A stretch of DNA of 64,000 nucleotides from assembly GCA_033439265.1 (NCBI GenBank), contig JAVTVX010000010.1:29625056-29689055 (forward strand). The letters run 5' to 3'. Positions 23,694 to 35,447 of the stretch are shown here, piece by piece; the stretch's first letter is position 1; each line of letters begins with the position of its first letter. Under the pieces are notes generated by a model. It was given only the letters and a program-made list of their open reading frames with translations, was not told the DNA's origin and ran no database searches. This DNA comes from Dillenia suffruticosa (lineage: Eukaryota > Streptophyta > Magnoliopsida > Dilleniales > Dilleniaceae). A program made the translations under genes and the position numbers.

Positions 23694-25099
23694 TCACATT
23701 TCAAATTCTGAACCTAGATTTAAAGGAAAATTACCTGTAACTACGTCGGGATTAACTTGGCCTTCTTCATTAGTTATAGCAAAGACTCTAGCTTGAGGTC
23801 TAGGCTGAGATCGCTGAGCAGAGGTGGCTATAACATTACTTCCCGTGCCTGTCCTAGGGTTAGTACTGGTAGAAGGTGTCACTAAACTAATTGGATCAGT
23901 TTTGGAGCCGCTAGAGGGACCTCTAACTTTACGACTCCCTTGCCCTTCTTCCTTCAACTTAGGGCAAGAATAACGGAGGTGTCCCTCCTTCCCACAGTGA
24001 TAGCATCTCTTAGGTCTTCTGCACGGACCCGTGTGATACCCTTTACAATTAGGGCAAGTCTCCATTTGACTTCCCCATGGGTTATCTCCTAATCCAACAT
24101 TCCCAGTGCTAGGAGCACTCGATCTACGAATTGGTTGGCTTTGAGGAAATCCAACCGATCCCGAAACAAATCCACCACTTTGATAGTCGTAGTTCTATTC
24201 TTCTTAGAGATTTGGCCCGGTACAAATCTGTCAGACCTCTTCTTCCCACAGTGGTCCCTAATATTTCCCCTTTCAAGCACCATCTGTTCAACCCTCAAGG
24301 CCAATTGCAACATGTTTTGGTATGTGTGCTCATCCGTGACCGACATCTTCTCTTGGATATTCAGATTCAATCCATCCTCAAACTTAAAGCGTCTGTACTC
24401 TTCGAAGGTGATTAGCTCTGGTACGAATGAGGATAGACTTCTAAATTTCGCCTCATATTCCTTTACAGACAGATTTCCTTGGCGAAGCCGAAGGAATTCT
24501 CTTCTCTTCAAGTTCCGATCGAATCGGGTGTAGAACCTCTGGTTGAATTCCCTAAGGAAATCGTGCCAAGTGAGAGGTGCAGCTGCCGTTTCCTGTAATT
24601 GATCCCACCATGTGCTAACATCTTCGTCCAACAATCTCACAGCTACCAAGAGGTTTAAACTATCCTCTATTCCCATATCCGTTACAGCTTTTCTGACTTT
24701 CTTGATCCATTTCTTTGCCTTTGCAGGATCACCAGATGCCGAGAAGGTCTCACATCCCAGTTGTCTTGCTTCCTTGATTAATTTGGACAACTGAACTGGG
24801 GAATGGCTGATTAGTGCAACAACTGGAAGAGGTGCTATTGGAGTACTGGGTGTAGCAGCTGGCACTAAAGGAGGAACATGTGGAGGGACTGAAGACGGTT
24901 GTGGAGCTTGATACTACTCTCCGAAGGTACTCCACCACTCTATTACTTGCTGAAGAGCAGCGATAGGAGGAGCAGTAATCCCGGGAGAAGGAGCCGGGTG
25001 TGTGGACGCAGGTGGAGGAAGAGCATGCGAGGATAACTCATTCCCGTGCTCCTGTAGAGGAATTTCATTCACATTCCTCATTCTCCTTCATGGAGGCAT
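23694..25099 (-). pseudogene. Gag (Tekay-type), interrupted
   Basis: The likely start is an ATG at 25099 reading MPP then a stop. The same frame contains the capsid segment 24865-24089 with TWHDFLREFNQRFY and RRREFLRL-like spacing up to FEEYRRFKFEDGL. A frame change leads to the zinc knuckle in 24065-23694, CYHCGKEGHLRYSC, a perfect CX2CX4HX4C. At least two stops and one frameshift are present. Confidence 0.85.
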
Positions 25100-25346
25100 G
25101 ACAATGTATAAGGGAAAAATTATGTTTAGTAAACAGGGTTAAGCGAAATACTAATAACTTAACCTCCTAAAAAAGATATCTCTAATTCCCTAAGAATCGA
25201 TGGAAGGCTTTTGTACATCATTAAAAGTAAATCTTTAAAAAAATAGAAATTTTCAAAAGAAAAAAATGCTTTTAAAACCTTTAAAAATCTTTGGGACATT
25301 TGGAAATAGTTCAAACCTTCAAACATTTAAAATCGTGAACCTAGTT

Positions 25347-25357
25347 CTCTGATACCA
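25347..25357 (-). other. Primer-binding site of the Tekay-type element
   Basis: On the - strand, 7 bases past the 5' LTR end, the sequence is TGGTATCAGAG, complementary to the 3' end of initiator-Met tRNA, the usual primer of chromoviruses. It confirms that the right LTR is the 5' LTR. Confidence 0.85.
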
Positions 25358-27597
25358 ATAAAGTTGTCACGCTCCGATCCTCAGATCGACCATGCAACAG
25401 CCGCCGCGATGTTTTGGTACACAGGTAGAACCTCCCCATATACCGAAATTCCGCAAGGGTACAAACCAGTACAACAAATTTTTTTCAATTCAGAATCCAT
25501 CCCAAATAAGAAAACATATCAGCAGTACACACACAAAGGATCCATCCGGTCTATCCCTATACACACAAGCATGCATCGACACACAATTAGGGATATGATT
25601 CATGTACATGCATTCATACAGTATGGTCATCCTAGCCAATTCAGAATTCTCAACACAAATGAAGTATTTAAAACAACCGAAATCTCAAATCATAGTTGCA
25701 GGATTTTACTAACACTCACCTGAAGAAAACGAGGTAGCGTTAGTAAAGTCCATATAGTATGAGATGTATAGGACTTCATAAAATCGAAAGAAAATAATGA
25801 ATCTTAACATTTCAAATCAAACGTCCTATTTGAACAGTAAGTCTAACAAAAAATGAGAGTTAAAAGAAAATGAACAAGTTTCGTACAAACTCCAATATAA
25901 CTATGTAAGGATTCCATCAATATTTGCTCTTATGTATGAAACGAGTATTAATTTAATCCATACCAAAAGAATTATACAAGTCTTCCCTTCCATGGATTCC
26001 AAAACAACCAAATTAACCTTATATCACTATCATACCTACACAAAACAATGGGTAAACTTTCCCAAGCTTCAATCGTTATGCAAACCTAAGCTTCTTCTAA
26101 AAGATTTAAAAGAGAGGGGTGAGTATTGGGAAATATTCAATGAGTGGAGTGCAATGATATGATTGTGTAATAAATGAGGGGTGAATGTGGGGCAGTCAAA
26201 GCCTATCTCATAATCACTTTATATATGTAAAAGCATTTCAATAATTAAATCAATTTGCAAAACATGCATCCACATTGATCATTCTATCAGAAAATCATGG
26301 GGTCCTATCGAAAACACTCTCGTCTTAGACTGGCCGAACCTAGACGAAATCCCATAAAAGGTTTTTCCATCCAATGTTTCAAAATATACCCCTTTTCTTG
26401 GCGTTGGCTCGTATCTTACTGGGGTGCAAACTAGATATAGCATGATTTCGGCAGAGGGAGGGTCGTCTAACTCCCCCGCACATCCAACTCCAATCATGCC
26501 ACCCTGTCGGGTCGCTCCGTGGTGGGAATGACTATAGTCATTAACTACCAGCACCCTTCATTTCTCAAACACCTCATTTCACAAATCATGTGTCATAATT
26601 TCTAACAAATAATCATAAATTTCTTATCATAGCAATTTATAAAACAATATCAAATAACATATGTCACACATGCATTCATAAACATAGTGGATGTATTCAT
26701 ATTTCACAATTTAGTTTGGATATCCTATAATCACAAAACAATTTATATAAAATAGGTAAAAATCTTACAAAATCATTTTACAAGAATTTCAAAACAATTT
26801 TGCTCATTTACTATACAATGGATCATCCACTCACATTCTAGGGAGGGTATTCACTCCCTATTTCCATAAGTTTTCCAAAATGACTCTTTTCAAATCTCCA
26901 AAAGGTCAACCTAGACCAATAATCTACAATTTAAATTCAAATTCCAAGGAAATCTACTTTGATCAACCCAACAAGTTTCAAATTTCATCTAACACATTTC
27001 TTTCATATAATTCAGCCTAAATTCATGTAGAATTTAGACGTAACCTTAGAAATCACATATCAAATTGTAGAAAAATGCATCCTCTTCGAACACCACACAT
27101 TTTCAGAATATATATAAAACCTCCCATCCTAAATTTAGCCTAAATCCAATCAGTTATTGAATGCATTTAAAAATTCCCTCACCTAAGGTTTTCGCAGCTC
27201 GTAGCCCTAACGTCCATGCGTCTTTCAATCCATTTTAGGACCTATAATGTTTCCAAATCGAAGCAAAGTTCAGCGATTAATTCTAATCACTATGAAAATC
27301 AAAACCCTAGAACTATAGGTTAGAACTTTCACCGTTACCTGCATAAGAGATGAGTGCATGCTCAGCCTATGGTTCCGCTCGTTATTACCAGCTTGGGGAT
27401 TCTGCGAAGGTTGTAGAAGGGCTGCGCTCGCAGGGAGCAGCGTGCACGAGCAAGCAAGGGAGAGAGAAGCTATCGCACGCAAGCGAGCAAGGGAGAGAAG
27501 TTGTCGCACGCGAGGCAGCAAGGGAGAGATGAGAAGCTGTCGCACGCGAGCGAGCAAGGGAGGTAGAAGTTATCGCACACGAGCGAACAAGGGAGAG

Positions 27598-27673
27598 TGT
27601 AATACCCCAAAAAAAAAAAAAAATGGGATATTTAAAATTAGGGCTTAAAGCCCTAATTTATCTTCCATTTCCC

Positions 27674-27704
<31 letters not shown>

Positions 27705-30359
27705 TCTCTCCCTCTCTTCTCTCTTCTCCCGATCTCCCCACCGCCGTGTCTCTTCCCCTCCCGCTGCCGCCGCCAACACCGCCGCTCGCCACCGCACCCA
27801 GCCGCCGCTGCTCCTTCCTCCTCACGTGAGCGCGCTAGCCGCAGCGCCTTCCTCCTCCGTCGAGCGCGATCGCAGCCACCACTCGGTCCCTCCGCCGCGA
27901 AGATCGCCACGCGCCACCCACAGCCGCTACAGCCCCTCCCTCTTACGAGCGAGCCGCTGCAGCTCCTCCCTGCACGAACGCCACTGCGCTCTCCTTGGCG
28001 CGACAGCGCGCGAGCCAGCGCGAGCCTGTGCGAGAGCAGCGCGCGAGCCCAGCAAGAGCAGCGCCAAGCCCAGCTCGAGCAGCGCTCGAGCCAGCGCGCG
28101 AGCCCACGCGAGCAGCGCACGACCCCCAGCGCGCCTCTGCACGCTCCTGCACGAGCGTCGGCGCGCCCTTGCGCGCCTCTGCACGAGCTCCTACGCGCCT
28201 CCAGCACGCCCCAACACGAGCCAGCGCGCTATCCATTGCTCGAGTGCTCCCTAGCACGAGCGCAAGCGCTCCAACGCGCGACCCATTGCGCGAGCGCTCG
28301 ATCCAGCTCACGAGCGCAAGCCCTAGCCACTGCGGCCCAGTCCAGCCCGCGGCCCAGTCCGACCCGCGGCCCACCAGATCCATCAAGCCCGCAGGCCCAC
28401 CAGGCCGGCCAGCCCATCAGCCCCGACTGCCCGTGACAGTCCGTGAGCCTCTGCGAAGGTAAATGACTCTAAATTTCGATTTTCGCACTTGGGTTTCGAA
28501 ATTCTTTAGTAATTGGACTTAAATTGTTCGCAATTGTTTCAAATTTGGAAACATTCAGGTTTTAGACCAAACTAACGGGCGAACGAAAGTTAGATCTGAG
28601 ATCCGAGAAACCCTAGGTGAGAGAAATGAAATCTCTTCAACCTTTGGATAAACTTTGTCAAATTAGATAGTATTAGTTGGTTTTAAATTCGAATTAAGAT
28701 TGATTTTGATTTTGTTATTTACTTATAAATAGAATGAAATTGATGACATTGGAATATGTTTATAAATTGAGAAATTTAGGGTTTGTACGAATTTAAGGAA
28801 AATGATAAACCCTGACAATAGTCAAATCTGATGAAAATCGTGATAATTGATTAGATTGGCTATTTTGGTGATTCGATTGAGGGGAGCATTGCTTTACGTA
28901 TTGTGGTTTTATTGGGGAGTGCGGTATCCTCCCCAAAAATAGTGAGTGGGATTTATTTCAATACTTTTGTTTAATATGTAAACTCTGTTTTACAACATTT
29001 TGATGAATGAGTATGATTTGTCGTATGCTTGAAATGTTTTGACTGTTTTAAAATTGATTTTTGTGAACCGATGGAGTGTCCAAAAACTGTGTTGAATTAT
29101 GAAATTATGCATCCATGTGGTTGAAATATATAATGTGCCATTTTATGCTAGATGTTGCATTTGGTTTGTAAACCTGATTTCGGCACATTTTTTATGCGAT
29201 ATTGATTTTAGCCTTGAGGGCTTTGGATTGTATTGTTCCGTAGCTATGAAGGACACTGTGAGAGACGCTTTGGTGGCGTCCGGATATGCCTAGGCCTGGG
29301 GTATCCCACGAGTTGTCGTGATTTGATTATCGACACGGTACTAGTCAGGTTAAACCCGAAAAGGGGAGGATTTGGATTTGGATTTTGATATCCTCTCCAA
29401 GTCTAGCACCTGGACGAGATTCGTCGCCAATGCCGGGGTAGAGAGCACTTTAAATAAACTTGCATATAACACCCCCGGTGCGCCTGTCATAGGTCGCGGT
29501 AGACCTCTGCCAGGATATTTTCGACTGGCAACTCTATGATTTTAATGACAGTGCTTTGGATGCATATTTGACTTGATAATGCGTGCAAATGACATATTGT
29601 TGAAATGAAAAGCATGATGATGTGAAATATGATTTGTATACTTGTGTTTTGACACTCCAGCTTCACACTCCATATTTGACGATTGCATTGACCCACTCAC
29701 TCACTGAGTATTCTTCCCCGAGTACTCACCCCTCATTTCCCTTCTTGTTTCAGAGATAGTGTTTGGCAAGGAGCGTTGCTTTTAGGACGCTCAGTATCAT
29801 TGGGAGATTTGATCTGGATCTGAGGAGTTATTATATATTTCCGCTGCAATTTCGTGAGTTAGTAATTGTATTGGTGATGTATATGTATTATGAGATCGAT
29901 AGACGACCATTGTATAATTCTGGGATGACTGTATAAATATGAACATGTCATTGCATAACATTGTATTGAGCCATTTCTGGTTCATTGTGTAAGTACTTGG
30001 GAATGTGTCATATCTTAGAAGTGTCCTCTAGGATCGCTCGGTGACTCTTCTAAATCACAGGAGGGACGACTGGCGGCTGTCCATGCCTTTGATGGGGGCA
30101 TGGCAGTAGAGGTCTGTGGTTAGATTGTTGGAAATGTTTATAGCCTTGCGTTACCTGGATGTTGGCTGTGAGATTGGTTGATTTTGGAGAGGTCAGGATG
30201 GCCATTTGATTATACTATAGGATGATTATGATTTATACAGGGTAAATTATACTTGGGAAACCTCCGAAATATGGGGGGTTCTGTCCGATTTTCTGTAAAA
30301 ATACAGCCGGCATTCAGGATAACGGGCATCTGCTCACGATCCCGGTTCGGGGCGTGACA
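27598..30359 (+). mobile_element. Solo LTR (2762 bp), diverged subfamily
   Basis: It starts TGTAATACC and ends GGGGCGTGACA. The flanks are GAGAG (27593-27597) and GAGGG (30360-30364), a 5-bp TSD with one mismatch, and the sequence either side joins up exactly as in the other LTR near 16857. It has the GC-rich island, an intron-like segment starting at 28459, and the 3' hairpins, but no GGGCTGTATGCCC array, unlike the other units. Confidence 0.88.
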
Positions 30360-31449
30360 GAGGGACTATTCGTGCGCGCACGAGAGAAAGAGGGAGCAAA
30401 GTGCGAAACAGAGAGAGAGAGATGGTGAGCAATGGAGAAAAGTGTAACACCAAGCTAAAAAAAAAAAAATAAAATAAAATAAAAATAAAAAATAAAAAAA
30501 AAAACAATATTTGGAGTCGCAGCGTTTTGGGACAAAACGCTGCGTCCCCAATTGGGGATTAGGGTTAACCCTAACCCCCTTTCTCTCTCTCTTTCTCTCT
30601 CCCCGACGTTCCCTCTCCTGCGGCCGTTCGTCTTCTCCCGCGGCCGTTCGGCTTCCTCCGCCACAGCCACCACCGCCGCCGCCGGCAGCTTCTTCTTCTT
30701 CTTCTTCTTCTTCTTCTCCTTCTCCTTCTTCCCTCGCGGTTTCCCTCTCTACCTCACTCTGTCTTCTCTCCCTCTCGCGATCTTCCACGATCGCTCTCTC
30801 TCTGCCTCGCCGCACACTGCCGCGAGCCGCGATCGAGCCACCGAGTGCGCAGCAGCACAGCGCCTAGGCGTGCATCAGTGCACGGGCGTGCACCAGCGCG
30901 CATCAGCGCACTAGCGCGCGAGCAGGACTGAGTCCGCGAGCGCGAGCCCAGGCCGCGAGCGCGCGGCCCAGCGCACGAGTGTGCACGGGCGCGCGGCCCA
31001 GCGTGATGCAGCGCAGGGGCGCGCGGCCCAGCTCACGGGCGCGCGGCCCAGCGCACGAGCGCGAGCAGAGCGCGCGAGCATAGCGCGCAGGGGCGCGCAG
31101 CAGCGCGCGAGCGCGCACGAGCCAGCGCAGCACACGGGCGAGCACCAGCCCGCGAGCCACTGTCGGCCCGCAGGCCCGCCAGCCTACAGGCCCATTAGCT
31201 GCAGGCCCATCAGCAGCAAGCCCACGGGCCCACCAGGCCCGACAGCCCGTCCAAACCCGCAGGTCCAGTACGGCCCGCGGCCCAGTTCAGCCCATCGGCC
31301 CGCCAGCCCACCGGCCCGCTACCCCGTAGCACGCAGACCAGCGAGCCCGCTAGCTGTAGCCCACGAGCCCAGTCCGGCCCGTGGCCCACGAGCCCGCGAC
31401 GGCCCATGACGGCCCACGAGCCCGTGACAGCCCACGAATCTCCACGCAG

Positions 31450-31587
31450 GTAAATGACTTAGGGTTTTGTTTCGGATCTATGTGTTTAGATCTAACAAAT
31501 GAACCTTGTTTTGATAGGAAACCCTACAGACTTTGGAGTGATCGAAACGACTTTCGGACGAGACTCGACGCTTCGAGAAAAACCTAG
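31450..31587 (+). other. Intron-like (68 nt) and exon-like (70 nt) blocks in the LTR
   Basis: CAG|GTAAATG at 31450 and TTTTGATAG ending at 31517 bound 68 nt. The 70-nt block 31518-31587 then ends in CCTAG before GTGAGG. The lengths are identical to those in the LTR copies at 4819 and 19312. Confidence 0.5.
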
Positions 31588-32128
31588 GTGAGGAGATTTC
31601 GGCTCTAACTGATACTTTGGATGAATCTAGGATTGAATCCAAGATGGAATCTAAGATGAAATGTTCTGTATATGTTTAGAGTGTAAGTGGAATGTGAATA
31701 GAATACAAATTATGAGATGATTATTGTGACTTTGAAAGTTAAGTATAGAATGTGACACGAATTAAATGATCTGATTAGGTTGATCTTTTTTTGGAGACTC
31801 GAGGATTCAGATTGGAATTGTTTTGAAAATAGGGAGTGACCACCCTCCCTAGAACAGTGAGTGGGACTTTGACATTCGCTATTGATTGAAAACCATGTTT
31901 CAAAAATACTTTTAAATGACATGTTTCTGCAAATATATGATTGTTAGACATTTCCAATATTTGATGAAATGTTTTGTGACCTTTGGAGTGTCTTAACTGC
32001 TGATTTTATTGATATGCATCCATGAGTTTTGATAAACGTATATTGTGCCACATTTTCGACATATTGATATGTTTTAAATACTTCCACTGCATTGGCACAT
32101 GGTTTTAAATGGATTTGCTTACACATTT

Positions 32129-32305
32129 GGGCTGTACGCCCGGCCGACTTTATGATATTATGTTTTGGGCTGTATGCCCGGCCGACTTTATGATATTATG
32201 TATTGGGCTGTATGCCCGGCCGACGTTATGATATTATGCATGGGGCTATATGTCCGGCCGACTGGTGATGGGATGCATGGGGCTACGTGCCCGGCCGATA
32301 TGATA
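32129..32305 (+). repeat. 38-bp hairpin tandem array (5 units)
   Basis: Units of GGGCTGTAYGCCCGGCCGAC, the last ones degenerate. The array lies at the same place in the LTR as those at 2943, 5487 and 20163. Confidence 0.85.
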
Positions 32306-33503
32306 TTGTGATCCGTAGCTACGAAGGACATCTGGTAGAGGCACCCCTTGTGTCCGGATACGCTTCGGCCGGAGGTATCCGCCAGATCGTCGTGTGTATG
32401 GGTGCTCCAGGTTGACCCTCATCGGAGAGGACGTTGAGTACGGCTCCGTCTAGCACCAGGCGGGAGCACCATACACGGCCGACTAGTTATATGTACGTTA
32501 TTATTATTATTATTATTTACAGGCTAGTTGGGGTAGTCTGTGGCCAACATTGGGGCAGAGAGCCATTTTTTTTTTATATACTTACATTTGGAAAAACCCC
32601 CAATGCGCCGTCCTTGGTCGAGGTAGACCATTGCCGGGAATATTTCATTGGCCGACTCTTCATGACATTGATGTGAATATTGGATGCATATCTTACTTTT
32701 TGATGTGTGCGTATTATATGTGATTTGAAATAACATGATCGGTTTGCACACTGTGGATATTTTCTTATGCTTTGACACTCCAAGTTCACCATAGATATTG
32801 ATAGTATGATGTCAATCCCCTCACTTACTGAGTATCCTCCCATAGATACTCACCCCTCACTTTCTTTCCCACAGGATTAGTGTTGGACCGAAGAAATATC
32901 ACTGGGCTTGGGTATGGATATTTTCCATTTCTTCCGCTATGATGATTGGTGACATTATTATGTATTGGAGATTTTAGATTGACCAATGTAATTATATAAA
33001 TTTTTTGGGATGACTGTATAAATTATGGACTTTTATTCGCGAAACCTTCGTGTTGATTATTTCATTGCATTGAGGCATTTGTAAATATTTAAAAATAACT
33101 TGGGAATTTATTTTATATATGCGTAGAATTTAAGTCCGCTCCGTGTGGCGGCTGCTCATGCTCTAGTTGGGCATGACAGTAGAGGTCTGTTGCTAGGACT
33201 GCTATGAACTTTATAGCCTTGCGTTGTTCTGGATGTTGGTTGGAATATCTGTTGATTTTGGAGAGGCCGGGATGGCCAATTATTTATTTTTACAGGATGA
33301 ATGTCATATACAGGTGAAATTGTACATGGGAAACCTCCGATTTATGGGGAGGTTCTGCCCGATTTTCTGTAAAAATACAGCCGGCATCCAGGGACAACGG
33401 GCGGCTGTTCACGATCCCGATTCGGGGCGTGACAAAAAGAGGCGGAGGACGACGGAGATGGTGGCGGTGAAGCAGAGAGGCGATGGAGATAGACAGAGTG
33501 AGC

Positions 33504-33548
<45 letters not shown>

Positions 33549-33664
33549 TTAGGGCTATTAGCACTAATCGATTTGGGGAAAAAGGGGGGAAGGTGAGGAA
33601 ACGCAACGTTTTGGGAAAAACGCTGTGTTTTTCTTCCCTTTTTTTTTATAGGTATTACAGCCTT

Positions 33665-34119
33665 GTGCCAGAACTTGAGCCACAACCAAGAACCAGAGCA
33701 AGAGCTAAAGTCCTTTATCAAAATTTTCTTTTAAATTTAAATAATTTTTACTACACCACATTGAATCTAAAGAGATTTTAAAAAATATATTATATATTAA
33801 AATCAAATTGATAACTGATTTGATTTTATTACATATTTATTTTTTATTTTATATTTCTATATTTGTATTATTATGTTTTTGTATTTGTGATAATGGATAT
33901 TTTTATAAATCTAAATTATTATAATAATTAATTGAAGCATCGGAAATATTTCTTTATATTGCTTCTATCAAACCCATGTTCATATATCCTACACATTCAT
34001 GTTGAAATTATTTTTACCAAAACCAGTAAGTTTTGTGTATGTGTGTGTATATATATGTACACATATAAGCGCCTTTCCTGGAACAATTCACAACGAGCGA
34101 GCGAGAGAGAGAGAGAGAG
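33665..34119 (+). promoter_or_regulatory. Upstream region of FRO copy B
   Basis: About 455 bases between the retroelement and the start codon. A TATA-like TATATATATG lies near 34048-34056, roughly 65-70 bases before the ATG. A GA-repeat tract (34098-34119) runs directly into the ATG as the 5' leader. The 33800-34020 part resembles 14300-14600 downstream of FRO copy A. Confidence 0.45.
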
Positions 34120-35407
34120 ATGGCAAGCAACGGGAATTCTGACGGAGGAATTCGAGCAGTCCTGTTAGTGATAAAACTGTTTATTGCAGTGATATTTCTG
34201 GGCCACATGATGATATGGACAATGAAAGCAACAAATTTATTTTATCTGAATTGGTTGCCTAAAATCAAGTCAATGGCCAATACTACATACTTTGGAGTTG
34301 GGGGTAATCATCATCAGTCGTGGCATCATTTTTCTTCTGCTTTTAAAGAAATAACAATCATTTTATAGTCTTATTGATGTTTGCTTTCATGTGCCTTCCT
34401 GTTGCAAGCTGTGCAGGTTCAAGCCTTCTTATATATGAATTTCCCGTTCTATTGGTAGCTTGTTTGGGATGCTTATTCCTCCATCTTCAACAAAAATATG
34501 ACGGTCATTCTCACGATGTTAACAGGTAAAATCGTTGGATTTGGTTGTTTTTCTTTTGTTGCTTTCAAATACGAATCTTGAAGGGGTTTTTCTGGATGAC
34601 AGTACGCATCTGGCCTCATGGAAGCGTCCGGCTCTTGTCAAAGGCCCTCTTGGAATTGTCTCATGGATGGAGTTATCATTCTTGTCCACGTTTGTTGCCT
34701 TACTAGTTTGGTCTCTTAGCTCTTACCTGCCTAACTTTTTTGCGGACATCACTCCATCATATATTGCACAAAGTGGTCTGAAAATGTAAGAATTTCTCAT
34801 TACATATGTCGTAAAAAAATGTTGCTTTTTCTTAACTCAAGTCCGTGACAAAATCGAAGGTGCTGGTGATTTGCAGATGGCAAGCCAAGTTGGGAAGTTC
34901 TGGTCTGGCATTAGCACTTGTTGGCAATGTTTGTTTAGCTTTTCTCTTTTTTCCAGTCACTCGTGGATCGTCTATTTTGAGGCTAATTGGTCTCACCTCA
35001 GAAGCAAGTATCAAGTACCATATGTGGTTAGGACATATTACCATGGCCTTCTTCACAGCTCATGGACTCTGTTACCTTGTCTTGTGGGTTGCCACAAATC
35101 GAATATCACAGGTGATTACTTCATCCTATTTCCCTTTTTTGAAAAGGATAAAAATTATGGAAGTCTATATCTCTTCATCAGGGTACTGATGCCTGTACTA
35201 CCTAGTTACAGTATTAGTTCCTACCAAGTTATGTGGCAATACCATTCACTTACCTTATTAATTTTACTATAAAAAAGAAAGTTGAAGAATTAATATTGTT
35301 TTTTCTATTCTTCTATATAAATCTGGCACATTCTAGATCTACCCTCCCTCTCTCTTCCTTATTTACATTAGCAATGGTAGAAAACTAAACAATATTTATG
35401 AACTATA

Positions 35408-35447
<40 letters not shown>

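Larger units (their letters stand above)
30443..33434 (+). mobile_element. Solo LTR (2992 bp)
   Basis: It starts TGTAACACC and ends GGGGCGTGACA, with the perfect TSD AAAAG at 30438-30442 and 33435-33439. It is close in sequence to the LTR at 18391 and to the second half of the composite at 1903. It was inserted only 83 bases from the end of the previous solo LTR, in the same orientation. Confidence 0.92.
14700..33659 (-). mobile_element. Ty3/gypsy chromovirus (Tekay/Del type), with three nested solo LTRs
   Basis: A complete but dead element read on the - strand. Its outer ends are TGTCACGCCCC (+ strand) on the left and ..ATTACA on the right, flanked by the perfect TSD GCCTT at 14695-14699 and 33660-33664. 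The 5' LTR is on the right (25365-33659) and the 3' LTR on the left (14700-17146). Gag, protease, reverse transcriptase, RNase H, integrase and a chromodomain-like tail occur in the usual order between them, all with frame breaks. Three solo LTRs in the opposite orientation were inserted later: 18391-21419, 27598-30359 and 30443-33434. Without them and their TSDs the element would be about 10.2 kb. Confidence 0.92.
25365..33659 (-). repeat. 5' LTR of the Tekay-type element, split by two solo LTRs
   Basis: Matches the 3' LTR closely along 25365-27597, 30360-30442 and 33435-33659, about 2.53 kb after removing the two inserts and one TSD copy of each. Visible base differences from the other LTR (for example in the first 40 bases) show the insertion is not recent. 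Confidence 0.88.

Noticed and set aside
27653..28462. Open frames of 140-184 codons on both strands
   Set aside because: Same GC-rich island of the solo LTR at 27598; no conserved motif and overlapping on both strands.
30366..31409. Open frames of 120-149 codons on both strands
   Set aside because: Low-complexity translations of the GC-rich LTR island.
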